Assembly: GCA_037131955.1 (NCBI GenBank)
Contig: JBAXQC010000038.1
Coordinates: 1-26,963 of the forward strand
DNA from: CAIMMJ01 sp037131955
Lineage (GTDB): Bacteria; Bacteroidota; Bacteroidia; UBA4408
Length of the DNA stretch: 26,963 bases
Reading direction: 5' to 3'
Below the pieces are notes generated by a model. That model made no database searches and was not told the DNA's origin. It worked only from the letters and a program-made list of their open reading frames with translations. The stretch's first letter is position 1. Every line of letters begins with the position of its first letter. The translations under genes and the position numbers were made by a program. This document shows positions 8,901 to 15,142 of the stretch, piece after piece.

Positions 8901-11838
8901 TTCAAATGGTGGAAATATAAACGCCAACGGTGGCCTTGCTTCAATTACAGGCTCAGGAACAATAGCCATAAGTAACGGAACAAAAAACATCACTTCATCT
9001 GGAGGTGGTACCTTCAGCTTTGGACCAAACGTCACAATTGCTCTAAGTTCTGGCTTAGATTTTGGTAGTTCTTTATCTACCGTTAATGGCACACTTCAAA
9101 TTGCAAACGGCGGCTTTGTTTCAATAAATCCTCCAACATACTCTAACACTTCTACACTTAGATATTTCTCAGGAACTACTTACGGTAGAGGAGCAGAGTG
9201 GAGCACCACTACCGGTCCAGGTTATCCAAACAACGTAACAATAGATTTCAACGGAACACCTACAACCCTAAATTTATTAGGCGGGGGTTCTGCTAATCGG
9301 CAAATAGCTGGTAATTTAACCATTAATGATGGGGGAAGTTTAACTATGGGTTCTATGACCAATTACTTAAGGGTACTTGGAAACGTCACTATAGGAAGTG
9401 GAACAAGCGGCAGCCTTATCTTAGGCGCTCTTAATGGAGATTTGCAAGTAGGCGGAAATTTAACCAGAAATGCTGGAGCAACATTCAATCAATTTACACG
9501 TGAAGTTACTATGAATGGTACTGCCATTCAAGACATTAACAATGTTACCTCATTTAACTACCTAAAAATAGATAATATTGGTTCTTCTGTTCGTTTAAAT
9601 GCAAATACTGATATTACCAACAGGTTATGGCTAAGCAGTGGGTTGCTAAACCTAAACGGTAATAACGTAAATATGGCAAATGGCTCAAAAATTAGAAGAA
9701 GCCAGGCAACAGCCACAATGTCTGCAGCACCAACAATAAATCTTGCCGAAGTAGTAGACATCGAATACAATGGAACGTTAACAACAGGAAATGAATTTAT
9801 TACCGATTTAGATAAAATTAGAGATATTGAAATAACTGCTGGAACTGCCACTTTGAGCGGCAACAAAACGGTAAACAGGAACCTAATATTAAGCGGAGGA
9901 AATTTAAATCTTGCAAATTTTACTTTTACTCACCGAGGCAGAGCAACATCACCTGCATTTTCGGGTAGTATAACAGTTAGCGGTGGGGGAACCAGATTAA
10001 TTACAGGTTCTGCAGGGTGTAGATATGATGTTACCGGACTTGGTGCAAATCAACCTAACGATTACACCAAAACAGTTTCAACAAGCGGTGGAACATTGTT
10101 AAATTTTGATTCAAATGTGTTGTTAAGAGTGGGCGATGGCGCAATAGATTTTGGTGCAGGTAATCCAACAACAATAAATGGAACACTTCAAATTTTATTG
10201 GGTGGTTCTGTTGGACAAATATTAAATCCATGTAACTATGGAACTAATTCTACTCTCAGAATTTCAAATACTGTTGATTATATTGTTGGTGTAAATGATA
10301 AAACTTGGGCTGCAGGTTCAATAAACTCCGGTAATGCTGGTATTCCATTTAATGTGGAAATTTTGGATGCTGGAACAGATCTAAGGTTGGAAGACACCAG
10401 ATCATTAAGAGGCAACTTAACTATAACAAACGGTAGTTTTTCTTTAAACTATGTTGGCGTTGGAACTTTTTCATTAGGAGGTAACTGGACAAGAACAGGT
10501 GCAAGTTCCGCATTTAATGATCCTACATTTAAGAAAATTATTTTTGACAGGCAAGCTGCTGGTGACCAAACTATTACAACCGGCTCTGGTGTTGCATTTG
10601 AAACTTTCTATGATCTGGAAATATCTCCCGATCTTGGAAATGTTATTGCAACTAGCGGTACTGCAATAAACGTTACAAACAATCTAAATTTTGTAACGGG
10701 TAAATTTATCCTTAATGGAACAAATTTAATAACTGTTGGAAGTGCCAGCGCAAGTGGAAGTATTACAGGAGTTACACCAAGCAAATATTTGGTAACTTAC
10801 AATGGAGGAAATACCTCTATCTTAAAACGTTTTACCGGATTAAATGCTGGTTACAATTTTCCGGTGGGTGATGCCACCAATTATACCCCAATAGACTTAA
10901 CACTCTACAACGGTTCAACTCCAGGTAGTTTTATTATAGGCAGCGTAACAGCCACTTCTCACCCACAAATAGGCACTTCATTAAATTATTTAAACAGATA
11001 CTGGTCTATGGAACAAACTGGCTTGCTTGCAGGTTTTGCCTATGGTGTGGATTTTTCTTATGTTCAGACTGACGTTGCTGGAAGCGAAGCAACCCTATTC
11101 CCATACAAATGGACTCCTGGTTCAGGTCAAGGCACAGGATGGATTGGCGCTGGCGGATCTTCTTCTTCTTTTCAAATGGGAACAGGCTCGGTGAATATAG
11201 GAGCAAACACAATGCATTGGGAAGGAATTTATAGTTTTTCTGATATTACGGGAAATGGCGGAGGAACTCCTCTTCCTATTAGCTTAATTAATTTTGATGC
11301 TAAAAAGAATGGTAATACTACAGCACTTTCTTGGAGCACATTATCCGAAACCAACAACGATTTCTTTACTGTGGAGAGAACAACAGATGGAGTTAATTAT
11401 ATTGAATTAGATAAAGTAGATGGAGCAGGAAACCACAATGGTATTTTATACTACTCTTCTGTTGATACAAACCCGGCAAACGGCAAAAACTATTACCGAC
11501 TTAAACAAACAGATTTTGATGGTAAATTTGAATATTCCAAATTGGTGATGGTAGAATTTGAAGGAATAAAATCTGAAAAATCTATTTCTGTTTATCCAAA
11601 TCCAAGCAATGGAAACAATGTAAATGTCTCAATTAGTGGAGTTCAAAACAAATCTTTAATTATTCTAAGATTATCTAACTCCACGGGTGCAGAAGTGTAT
11701 AATTCTAATCTAACTGCAGCATCTGATTTTGCTAATGTTCAACTCCAAACAAGAGAATTAGCAAATGGGATTTATTACCTGCAAATAATTATTGACGGTG
11801 AAATCACCAACCAAAAAGTAGTGGTAAACAACAGATAA
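1..11838 (+). CDS. Giant secreted adhesin-like protein with T9SS C-terminal sorting domain (5' partial)
   Basis: The frame is open from the first base of the window to a TAA at 11836-11838, giving at least 3945 residues. The first ATG/TTG-like codons (TTG at 34) lie inside a sequence that already resembles the protein's own modules (Trp-rich text at 1-33), so the true start and signal peptide are upstream. The protein is rich in Ser, Thr, Asn and Gly and poor in Cys, Lys and Arg, with endlessly repeated short beta-strand phrases, which suggests a beta-helix-like or beta-sandwich fibre. Four super-modules begin near 1, 3181, 5209 and 8020. An IPT/TIG-like domain lies near 2908-3180, an Ig/FN3-like domain at 11269-11565 and a type A T9SS sorting domain at 11578-11835. 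By family knowledge such proteins cross the outer membrane through T9SS and are anchored or released at the surface. Adhesion or a matrix role is inference. No frameshift is seen. Confidence 0.9.
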   Translation, partial: GWDSFNGTTWTLGVTAPQNLPTGTGNRPGRIIIDKASITGAGSSAETYNDIIIIDGGELTFDDDDNPPVAAELLFASKRIEVLSGGILHIEGDIDLPSTASLIVRSGGQMIINQASMVNDHPMWDGTELFEGGSTVTINDWNWTATPTVASLINISNAITNNANGYKFGNLIVDVTTTANWNIIGGSIGIINLVENNFDITNASGFWITGATNQSSTNGYIVNGNLTVYDGNFSFGTNYSVNSFNHQFTIRGNFENRSNDAFKLHHNASGTPVNLNGSVTFLGDVIIGSTVTSFTNDGGSGSPSRIGMIMTGGTLLDPNILDVAPIAVAVPMTIGNGSTATFVKLRTQDLVTNSVTSYTAPFTVTTNALLDFGFNTLGTTALNIRKTISSPAGTNTFVTNSASTLVITSPDGIQQASGTTGNVQYTTSNKTFNQLATFWYKGVANQVTGDAITTASNGKVLIVELNALSTTLTLTNGTGITSATGVDALGGKLEIRQGTLVSPALAPITSDGRLIMTGGAYKIAELNTCPQLTGAYTLSGGTVNLDGAGNQILRGGRDYVNLAFSTSGTKTLSSALTANSLNDLVTIQDAAILDVASNDFSGTSALNMTGTSRFRMSLLNTTLPQLTGTYTLTGGTVELYGTGAAQTHSLRGSVTYNNVDINATAASVAATQANVVAGAGFALRGAMIVNSPACFQLAGGFTITDAGTSSFTLASGSTLKYGGTIDASGATGNIQVDTRTFSTTASYGFVGSTTPQAVGTGLPASMLNLYMDKGAATNVVTLAANTTITNQLVLGTGILDAVSNTVSVSNTATTAVTGASSNSFVSGKLNRSLPSSLLTGTTYDFALGKQSPITYLPANLVNPTTGTGTVSVTMEAFNANSGGTADPNSIGSLSTAEYWSLAATGNFNGSQFTLSRPTAVSPLSAIGRSTTTATGTYVFIGGTPSGSQIANSNFSAGNTQFLAFANPIAPPTITLVQGTSPTFAPQADYTGYVGQTLTITGTNFTSTANMSVSIGGLAATTFTVVNSTTITAVVAQAASGATIVVTNTITSGSASAGFTFLGWISNASTDWGTSSTWLGGVVPPASVAITIAHAVTANAAVTNNPNTLTIRSGSSLTFGASGTLTVNTTLTNSGSIVMTAGGTLTMANASTFANGTATFTGGTGTVVFAGTATVTTTGGIPFNNVTINAAINLGASTSIAGTLRVNQGGSIITNALTYGAGSTLSYNGSSSQTANALEFPASSGPVNFTVNNSVNVSLPFSRTVSGNVRILSGDLRNSSGSGVTLTMSGAAATLEVTGALQGTDIGAGNDINLIISGTTTVSGSNVTTCKVLNATVNTGATLALARSNFEVRYGAFNINGTGTLRIDANGNVAAIDGNSRVPIYASTANLVYNSGTTYGRFVEWSTLSGPAGYPGNVTIQNGTTLNIGTPTTDLGIVSNLILGVTGSAGSLNMQSTAQGITVGGNVNIGSDVATSTLTLSTNASSPALRLAGNWNRNSFGSFVGTGANGRGVFFNGTGAQSLTANGGETFQFLIIQKTVGTNLTLNNAVTVASDLNLTSGNILLGTNNLTLNATATISNASASSFIITNGTGYLQKVFTANGTYTWPVGDNTGTVEYSPATLNVTSSGGTLGMRVVNAPHPNNGSSVHYINRYWNTSMSATSYSWDGSFNYTNADVVGTQTNMLLNIYDPNAPNIGWTEYPSSSAAANVLTVTTGPSTASLNNTDITGRKDVPLYYRSIASGDWSDVTKWESSTDPAFISPAPTTPVATAPNHINSAGIQIRNSHTITVSTAVAANDLDVQIGGVLTVGAGGNFTLVNGFAATDFTVNGTFNVNNTTTLASGSSTILNSSWNTNTTALSSLGNLVANSSAVYTHNVNGGTIPTATWNAATTLIISGITNTAPTGLSQNFYDVEWNSPGQSAAIQLSSNPFTTIQNNLTITNTGSTVNDLRLFSGTLGGTTNIGGNLIINGGRLGLSNGGASNVATVVVNVSGNLDVNAGLLTFTGTTTQTANLNTLNITGNLTLNGGNVNFNSTGFVSSGNQTLNLGGNLNVQSGQILRSFATTSCTFRFNKVLGTQTYSASNPATSVSTHLITWEVGNGTTEPELILTNSIIIKNGSTFRVKNQATLNCGAFSYVGDDSGGTTFTLESEATIKTANADGIISNTGINLGSVQSGLSRNFNSNANYIYNGTFNQATGTGLPITHTGTLEIASSATVTLTTSGSTGSTLVLTSGNFAIGNSITYNVSNGGTVTGNGGDFATGNTGGTLNFLGSGSFLGVTNPFNVSASGGVNFGGGANTTTIQNNGTFIINSVGFVSTNAPFYNSNSTLQYNTTGNYGRGLEWSAASGRGYPGNVQVSNNTTLNPGAGGNTGTTFNASGNVTIDSGSNIYMDFGGNNMTVPLIINGNLTLLGQISGSGSFGGDIRIKGNWINNGVAANNYFPNSRAVYFDGSSAQTIGGTNTGSNPFAFVFIDNTSGVSLLRSQTINNQLTHTNGLLSLGNFDLTMSPGSTITGATSTRYTNTNGNGRLIQEVVNGGGDKVYPIGTATSYAPVTLNQGNTTDDIGVRVKTAPTFLPSVNDDTQMVNFRYNINEAVGGGNNLITKFQWNSSDEAAGFIRSSTVYHGDWDGSLWQIRAASATAGANPYSSTAAGFIGNLSAKEFVVGNINGIRGCFATVQAGDWDDPLTWGGTLPPTNSTVCLSHALSVTAINPNNISGLTFNAGSSLSLSSSRTINIVAGGIVSNNSGSVINLSNGKVAFLGNASIGGTQSITFNNLDVNGAATINISPTINGTLSILNSGFINTNSVIYGPSSTLNYIPFTSYNVSTEWTGNSTTPGLGVPANVTLANGVTLNMPNTARGCAGTLQIVNGTLVLNNTPGSDLYIAGDWVRLASGNFTPNNRAVFFNGTGAQTISNSSLTESFPYLYINKPSGTLTLTTDVNITSNSGAGFGLSNGGNLNLNNFFLNFASNGGNINANGGLASITGSGTIAISNGTKNITSSGGGTFSFGPNVTIALSSGLDFGSSLSTVNGTLQIANGGFVSINPPTYSNTSTLRYFSGTTYGRGAEWSTTTGPGYPNNVTIDFNGTPTTLNLLGGGSANRQIAGNLTINDGGSLTMGSMTNYLRVLGNVTIGSGTSGSLILGALNGDLQVGGNLTRNAGATFNQFTREVTMNGTAIQDINNVTSFNYLKIDNIGSSVRLNANTDITNRLWLSSGLLNLNGNNVNMANGSKIRRSQATATMSAAPTINLAEVVDIEYNGTLTTGNEFITDLDKIRDIEITAGTATLSGNKTVNRNLILSGGNLNLANFTFTHRGRATSPAFSGSITVSGGGTRLITGSAGCRYDVTGLGANQPNDYTKTVSTSGGTLLNFDSNVLLRVGDGAIDFGAGNPTTINGTLQILLGGSVGQILNPCNYGTNSTLRISNTVDYIVGVNDKTWAAGSINSGNAGIPFNVEILDAGTDLRLEDTRSLRGNLTITNGSFSLNYVGVGTFSLGGNWTRTGASSAFNDPTFKKIIFDRQAAGDQTITTGSGVAFETFYDLEISPDLGNVIATSGTAINVTNNLNFVTGKFILNGTNLITVGSASASGSITGVTPSKYLVTYNGGNTSILKRFTGLNAGYNFPVGDATNYTPIDLTLYNGSTPGSFIIGSVTATSHPQIGTSLNYLNRYWSMEQTGLLAGFAYGVDFSYVQTDVAGSEATLFPYKWTPGSGQGTGWIGAGGSSSSFQMGTGSVNIGANTMHWEGIYSFSDITGNGGGTPLPISLINFDAKKNGNTTALSWSTLSETNNDFFTVERTTDGVNYIELDKVDGAGNHNGILYYSSVDTNPANGKNYYRLKQTDFDGKFEYSKLVMVEFEGIKSEKSISVYPNPSNGNNVNVSISGVQNKSLIILRLSNSTGAEVYNSNLTAASDFANVQLQTRELANGIYYLQIIIDGEITNQKVVVNNR
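2908..3180 (+). other. IPT/TIG-like Ig-fold domain within the giant protein
   Basis: About 90 residues starting with PTITLVQG. They hold the family pattern of a 'P-x-x-G-x-x-G-x-x-(L/V)-x-I-x-G-x-N-F' core (GYVGQTLTITGTNFTS) followed by 'V-x-I-G-G-x-x-A' and 'T-x-I-T-A-V-V'. This is the normal IPT/TIG order. It sits exactly at the junction of the first and second super-modules, and I saw no second copy at the other junctions. Confidence 0.7.
3181..5208 (+). repeat. Super-module 2 of the giant protein
   Basis: The entry segment carries W-x-x-x-S-T-W-L-G-G-V-V-P-P and then strands rich in T and N. A YGR-x-x-EWS...GYPGNV motif lies at about 4189-4260, followed by the FNGTGAQ phrase at 4537-4557. 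The closing segment (about 4762-5170) has YLQKVF, YTWPVGD, then NRYWN. This is the shortest of the four modules. Confidence 0.6.
5209..8019 (+). repeat. Super-module 3 of the giant protein
   Basis: The entry segment is S-G-D-W-S-D-V-T-K-W with HTITV strands after it. The YGR-GLEWS...GYPGNV motif falls at about 7005-7060 and the FDGSSAQTI phrase at about 7342-7370. The closing segment (about 7555-7990) has RLIQEV, VYPIG and an F-R-Y-N-I line in the place of the NRYW of the other modules. Confidence 0.6.
8020..11265 (+). repeat. Super-module 4 of the giant protein
   Basis: The entry segment is A-G-D-W-D-D-P-L-T-W-G-G-T-L-P-P. Two EWS/EWT...(Y/V)P-x-NV motifs follow (8476-8530 and 9179-9240), with several x-N-G-T-x-x-Q phrases (8710, 9511) and a variant at 10540. 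It closes with ILKRF, YNFPVGD and LNRYWS (about 10780-11020). It is longer than modules 2 and 3 and contains more than one internal motif copy, suggesting internal duplication. Confidence 0.6.
11269..11565 (+). other. Ig/FN3-like domain preceding the sorting signal
   Basis: Encodes PLPISLINFDAKK, then LSWSTLSETNNDFFTVERT, then NYYRLKQTDFDGKFEYS. This set of phrases commonly lies just before T9SS sorting domains in Bacteroidota secreted proteins and is predicted to be a small beta-sandwich. Confidence 0.75.
11578..11835 (+). other. T9SS type A C-terminal sorting domain
   Basis: The last ~86 residues show the canonical order: S-V-Y-P-N-P-S-N-G near the start, an 'L-x-N-S-x-G-x-E-V-Y' strand in the middle, and 'L-A-N-G-I-Y-Y-L-Q-I' near the end, followed by a short 'x-x-K-V-V-V' strand. 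This is the hallmark of cargo recognised by the Por/T9SS machinery at the outer membrane; the domain is cut off on export. No T9SS component genes are in this window. Confidence 0.93.
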
Positions 11839-11863
11839 TTTGTAATTTTATATGATGAGATAA

Positions 11864-11897
11864 AAAAACGGGAACTTCAAATGAGGTTTCCGTTTTT
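11864..11897. terminator. Bidirectional intrinsic terminator between convergent genes
   Basis: An inverted repeat: left arm AAAAACGGGAAC (11864-11875), right arm GTTTCCGTTTTT (11886-11897), 10-nt loop. Twelve pairs form with one G-T wobble on the plus strand. T runs end the hairpin in either direction. It lies in the 73-nt gap between the giant gene (+) and the isomerase gene (-), so it can end both transcripts. Confidence 0.8.
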
Positions 11898-11911
11898 GTT
11901 TTACAAAAAGA

Positions 11912-12901
11912 TTAAATTTTTTCCAGCGACGATTTTAAAAAGTCAATCACTCTAATTTCGCTAGCATCAACATTTCTAATGTTTGATAGGTAACAGCTTA
12001 TCCAATCTCCTAAATGTATAGCATACATTGTTCTTTGAATTTCGGTGTGGCCTAAACAATTTAGTTCTAAATAGTTCGGAGTATATTTTAAAAATACTTC
12101 TTTACAAATCTCAAGTCTTTTTACGGTGCGGTAATAATCCGAGGAATACCTAAAAACAATAACTGCTAAATTTTTATTTTCTGTTGTCCAACCCACCAAT
12201 TCATTGTGATTCATTTCTGGTAACACATGGTGCCAACACAACACTTTTGCATTTTCATTAATTTGCTGCCTAAATCTTATTGCAACAGCTTCGGTGTTTC
12301 CTAATGTATAAATAACTGGTAGTTTATTATTTAAAAATTCTGCTGCATTTTTTGCGATAGTTTTTATATTCTCGGTTTCCTTCTCTAGCAAAACAATCGA
12401 TTTCTCTATTTCATTTAAAGCATTTGATTCAATTATTTTATAGAATTCAAACACTTTAAAAATCTGAGTTATAGAGTATCCTATACAACTTCTTGGGGGC
12501 ATTCCAGCGGGTATAGTTATTAGGGAAAGATTTTTCTCTTTGGCTATTTCTGAAATTTTACCTCCCGAAGAAATGCAAACAATATGTGCTCCTTTTTCAA
12601 TGGATAACGTTAATACATTTAATGTTTCTTCTGTATTTCCGCTATACGAACAAATAATAGCTAGCGTATTTTTGCTTACGTAATTTGGCACAAAATAATC
12701 TTTGTTGATTGTAATTGGAACTAAAGATTCATTTTCCGTAAGTTCTTTTACAACACTTCCACCAATTCCAGAGCCACCCAAACCACTTATGAAAATATTA
12801 TGTATTGGGTGGGACGTTTCTTTTAGCTTTGCATGCTTTGCAATTTCTATTGCCTTTGTTAGTTGTGACGGAAAAGCCGCCACTAGATCAATCATTTTCA
12901 T
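11912..12901 (-). CDS. Bifunctional phosphoglucose/phosphomannose isomerase-like SIS protein
   Basis: A 329-residue protein with a sugar isomerase (SIS) fold. The N-terminal SIS domain shows ISGLGGSGIGG at about 38-48 and CSYSGNTEET at 84-93, the phosphosugar-binding loop, then GMPPRSCIGY at 133-142. A conserved PEMNHNE (228-234) lies in the second SIS domain, and the C-terminal LGDWISCYL-x-x-x-R-x-VD line is typical of the archaeal/bacterial dual phosphoglucose/phosphomannose isomerase family. Expected reaction: interconversion of glucose-6-P or mannose-6-P with fructose-6-P in the cytoplasm. The ATG at 12899-12901 sits 8 nt after the lpxA stop, so it is probably the last gene of the lpx transcript. 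A link to sugar-nucleotide supply for the cell envelope is inference. A second Met (codon 3) is an alternative start. Confidence 0.82.
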   Translation of the reverse strand: MKMIDLVAAFPSQLTKAIEIAKHAKLKETSHPIHNIFISGLGGSGIGGSVVKELTENESLVPITINKDYFVPNYVSKNTLAIICSYSGNTEETLNVLTLSIEKGAHIVCISSGGKISEIAKEKNLSLITIPAGMPPRSCIGYSITQIFKVFEFYKIIESNALNEIEKSIVLLEKETENIKTIAKNAAEFLNNKLPVIYTLGNTEAVAIRFRQQINENAKVLCWHHVLPEMNHNELVGWTTENKNLAVIVFRYSSDYYRTVKRLEICKEVFLKYTPNYLELNCLGHTEIQRTMYAIHLGDWISCYLSNIRNVDASEIRVIDFLKSSLEKI

Positions 12902-12909
12902 TTTTTACT

Positions 12910-13686
12910 TTATAATACACCTCTCATTATACCGTTGGTGCTTTTGTTTATAAATTCAATTATTATATCCTTCTCTTTGCTCACTGGAGCTTCTAATTCT
13001 ACTATTTTAACTGCATTGGTAACGTTAAATCCTTTTACATATATAGTTCTGTAAATATCTTCAATCTGCAAAATTGCTTCGTTTGTAAAGCCTCTTCTTC
13101 GCAATCCAACTGAATTTATTCCTACATATGAAAGTGGTTCACGAGCAGCTTTTACATATGGAGGAACATTTTTTCTTACTAAACTTCCGCCAGTAACAAA
13201 ACTGTGTTCCCCAATAATTACAAATTGTTGCACCGCCACAAGTCCTTCTAAAATAGCATAATCATCAATTGTAACGTGTCCGGCAAGATTTACGCTGTTT
13301 GCTAATATTACATTATTTCCTACAGAGCAATCGTGTGCAACATGAACATAAGCCATAAGCAAACAATTGTTTCCAACACTGGTTTTGTTTCTATCTAAAG
13401 TGCCTCTGTTTATGGTTACAAATTCTCTAATGGTGGTGTTATCCCCGATTTCTGCTGTAGTTTTTTCGCCGGAAAATTTTAAATCTTGAGGGATTGCTGA
13501 AATAACGGCTCCCGGAAAAATCTTGCAATTTTTTCCAATTCTTGCACCGTCCATTATCACTGCGTTTGGACCAATCCAAGTTCCTTCCTCAATAATTACA
13601 TCTTCGGCAACATAAACAAAAGCATCAATAGAAACATTGTTCGAAATTTTTGCGTTCGGATGCACAGATGCTAGTGGACTTATCAT
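12910..13686 (-). CDS. lpxA: Acyl-ACP--UDP-N-acetylglucosamine O-acyltransferase
   Basis: A 258-residue left-handed beta-helix (hexapeptide repeat) enzyme of the cytoplasm. It transfers a 3-hydroxyacyl chain from ACP to the 3-OH of UDP-GlcNAc, the first step of lipid A synthesis. Visible landmarks are PQDLKFSGE (66-74), TIREFVTINRGT (85-96), YVHVAHDC (113-120, with the general-base His at 118), AREPLSYVGINSVGLRRRGF (181-200, the usual Bacteroidota phrase) and a helical C-terminus. Length is normal for the family. Oddity: where E. coli LpxA has His144 in a V-H-Q-F motif, this protein reads V-Q-Q-F (152-155), with EGL in place of GG just before it. It lies 42 nt after lpxC/fabZ and 8 nt before the isomerase gene. 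Confidence 0.96.
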   Translation of the reverse strand: MISPLASVHPNAKISNNVSIDAFVYVAEDVIIEEGTWIGPNAVIMDGARIGKNCKIFPGAVISAIPQDLKFSGEKTTAEIGDNTTIREFVTINRGTLDRNKTSVGNNCLLMAYVHVAHDCSVGNNVILANSVNLAGHVTIDDYAILEGLVAVQQFVIIGEHSFVTGGSLVRKNVPPYVKAAREPLSYVGINSVGLRRRGFTNEAILQIEDIYRTIYVKGFNVTNAVKIVELEAPVSKEKDIIIEFINKSTNGIMRGVL

Positions 13687-13728
13687 TGTGTATTTTAACT
13701 ATTAATGTGCTGTTTTATTGTAAACTCT

Positions 13729-15126
13729 TTATTTAACTTTTACTATTTGTGCCAACATTTCTGCTTCCATCACTACTTTGTTACCTACTATTGCTTGGCC
13801 TTTCATGTGGCACAAGCCCCTGCGGATAGGACTTACTAGCTCTAAAGCAAAAATTATTGTATCGCCAGGCAATACTTTGTTTTTAAATTTTACCTGCTCT
13901 ATTTTCATAAAATAAGTAAGGTAATTTTCAGGGTCGGGAACAGTTTTTAATACCAAAACACCACCCGTTTGTGCCATTGCCTCTACTTGCAAAACTCCAG
14001 GCATAACAGGGTTATCCGGAAAATGACCAACAAAAAACGATTCGTTCATTGTAACGTTTTTTAAGCCAACCACTCTAGTTTCTGTAAGCTCTAAAATTTT
14101 ATCTATTAACAAAAATGGAGGTCTGTGTGGCAGAAGTTTCATGATGTCTGTTACGTTCATCAAGGGTTCTGCATTCAAATCAAATTGCGGCAATTCGTTC
14201 TTTTTCTTTTTTACTTCCTGAATTTTTTGCTTAATAATTTTTGCAAATTCCACGTTGGAAGAATGCCCCGGGCGAGCTGCTAAAATATGCCCTTTTATTG
14301 GTTTTCCGGCAAGTGCCAAATCTCCAACAATGTCTAAAAGTTTATGCCTCGCAGGTTCATTTTGGTATTGCAATTGAACATTATTCAAATAGCCTTTGCC
14401 TACAATTTTTACTGCAGGCTTATTCAACATCAAAGCCAATTCGTCTAATTTCTCTTGAGAAATGTCTCTATCGCAAATAACAATGGCATTGCTTAAATCA
14501 CCACCTTTAATTAAATTATTTTTAACTAGAAATTCTAATTCATGCACAAAACAAAATGTTCTACACGAAGAAATGTCTTCTTTAAATTCTCCAATATGAT
14601 ACATCGAAGCATGTTGCGTTCCTAACAAGGGCGAATTATAATCAACCATTACTGTAATCCTATAATCCTCAGAGGGAACCGCAAGCATTTCCGCTTTTTT
14701 TATAGGGTCTTCAAATGTTAGATTTTCTGTAAGCACAAAATAGTCTCTTTCTGCTTTTTGCTCTTCAAAACCCACAGATATTATCGCATCAATATAAGGT
14801 TTAGAACTTCCATCAAGAATTGGCACTTCTTGGGCATCAATTTTAATTAAACAATTGTCAACCTGCATACCCACCAATGCTGCCAAAACATGTTCTATGG
14901 TATATACTTTAACATTGTTTTTACCTAAAGTTGTTCCTCTTGCGGTATCTACTACCAAATCACAGTCTGCTTCAATAATTGGTTGTTCCTCTATATCTAT
15001 TCTTTGAAATTTATATCCAAAATTTTCTTGGGCTGGACACAGGGTTAAGTTGGCAGTTGCTCCTGTATGTAAGCCTACGCCTGAAATTGTAACTTGCGAT
15101 TTTAAAGTTCTTTGTTTTTCTGTCAT
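13729..15126 (-). CDS. lpxC/fabZ: Bifunctional UDP-3-O-acyl-GlcNAc deacetylase / 3-hydroxyacyl-ACP dehydratase
   Basis: A 465-residue fusion. Residues 1-~310 are LpxC, the zinc deacetylase that commits UDP-3-O-acyl-GlcNAc to lipid A. It shows GVGLHTG (16-22), the zinc ligand His79 in TIEHVLAAL, and ARHKLLDIVGD with ligands His261 and Asp265. Residues ~320-465 are FabZ, the hot-dog-fold dehydratase of fatty acid elongation, with LLPHRPPFLLID (331-342) and GHFPDNPVMPGVLQVEAMAQ (367-386; catalytic His368 and Glu382). The two halves compete for, or make use of, the same hydroxyacyl-ACP pool. The fusion is common in Bacteroidota. I prefer the ATG at 15124-15126 (MTEKQRT) to the start at 15168, because the longer form would overlap lpxD and adds 14 residues without family resemblance. 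It starts 16 nt after the lpxD stop. Confidence 0.95.
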   Translation of the reverse strand: MTEKQRTLKSQVTISGVGLHTGATANLTLCPAQENFGYKFQRIDIEEQPIIEADCDLVVDTARGTTLGKNNVKVYTIEHVLAALVGMQVDNCLIKIDAQEVPILDGSSKPYIDAIISVGFEEQKAERDYFVLTENLTFEDPIKKAEMLAVPSEDYRITVMVDYNSPLLGTQHASMYHIGEFKEDISSCRTFCFVHELEFLVKNNLIKGGDLSNAIVICDRDISQEKLDELALMLNKPAVKIVGKGYLNNVQLQYQNEPARHKLLDIVGDLALAGKPIKGHILAARPGHSSNVEFAKIIKQKIQEVKKKKNELPQFDLNAEPLMNVTDIMKLLPHRPPFLLIDKILELTETRVVGLKNVTMNESFFVGHFPDNPVMPGVLQVEAMAQTGGVLVLKTVPDPENYLTYFMKIEQVKFKNKVLPGDTIIFALELVSPIRRGLCHMKGQAIVGNKVVMEAEMLAQIVKVK

Positions 15127-15142
15127 TAATGAAGCTTGATAT

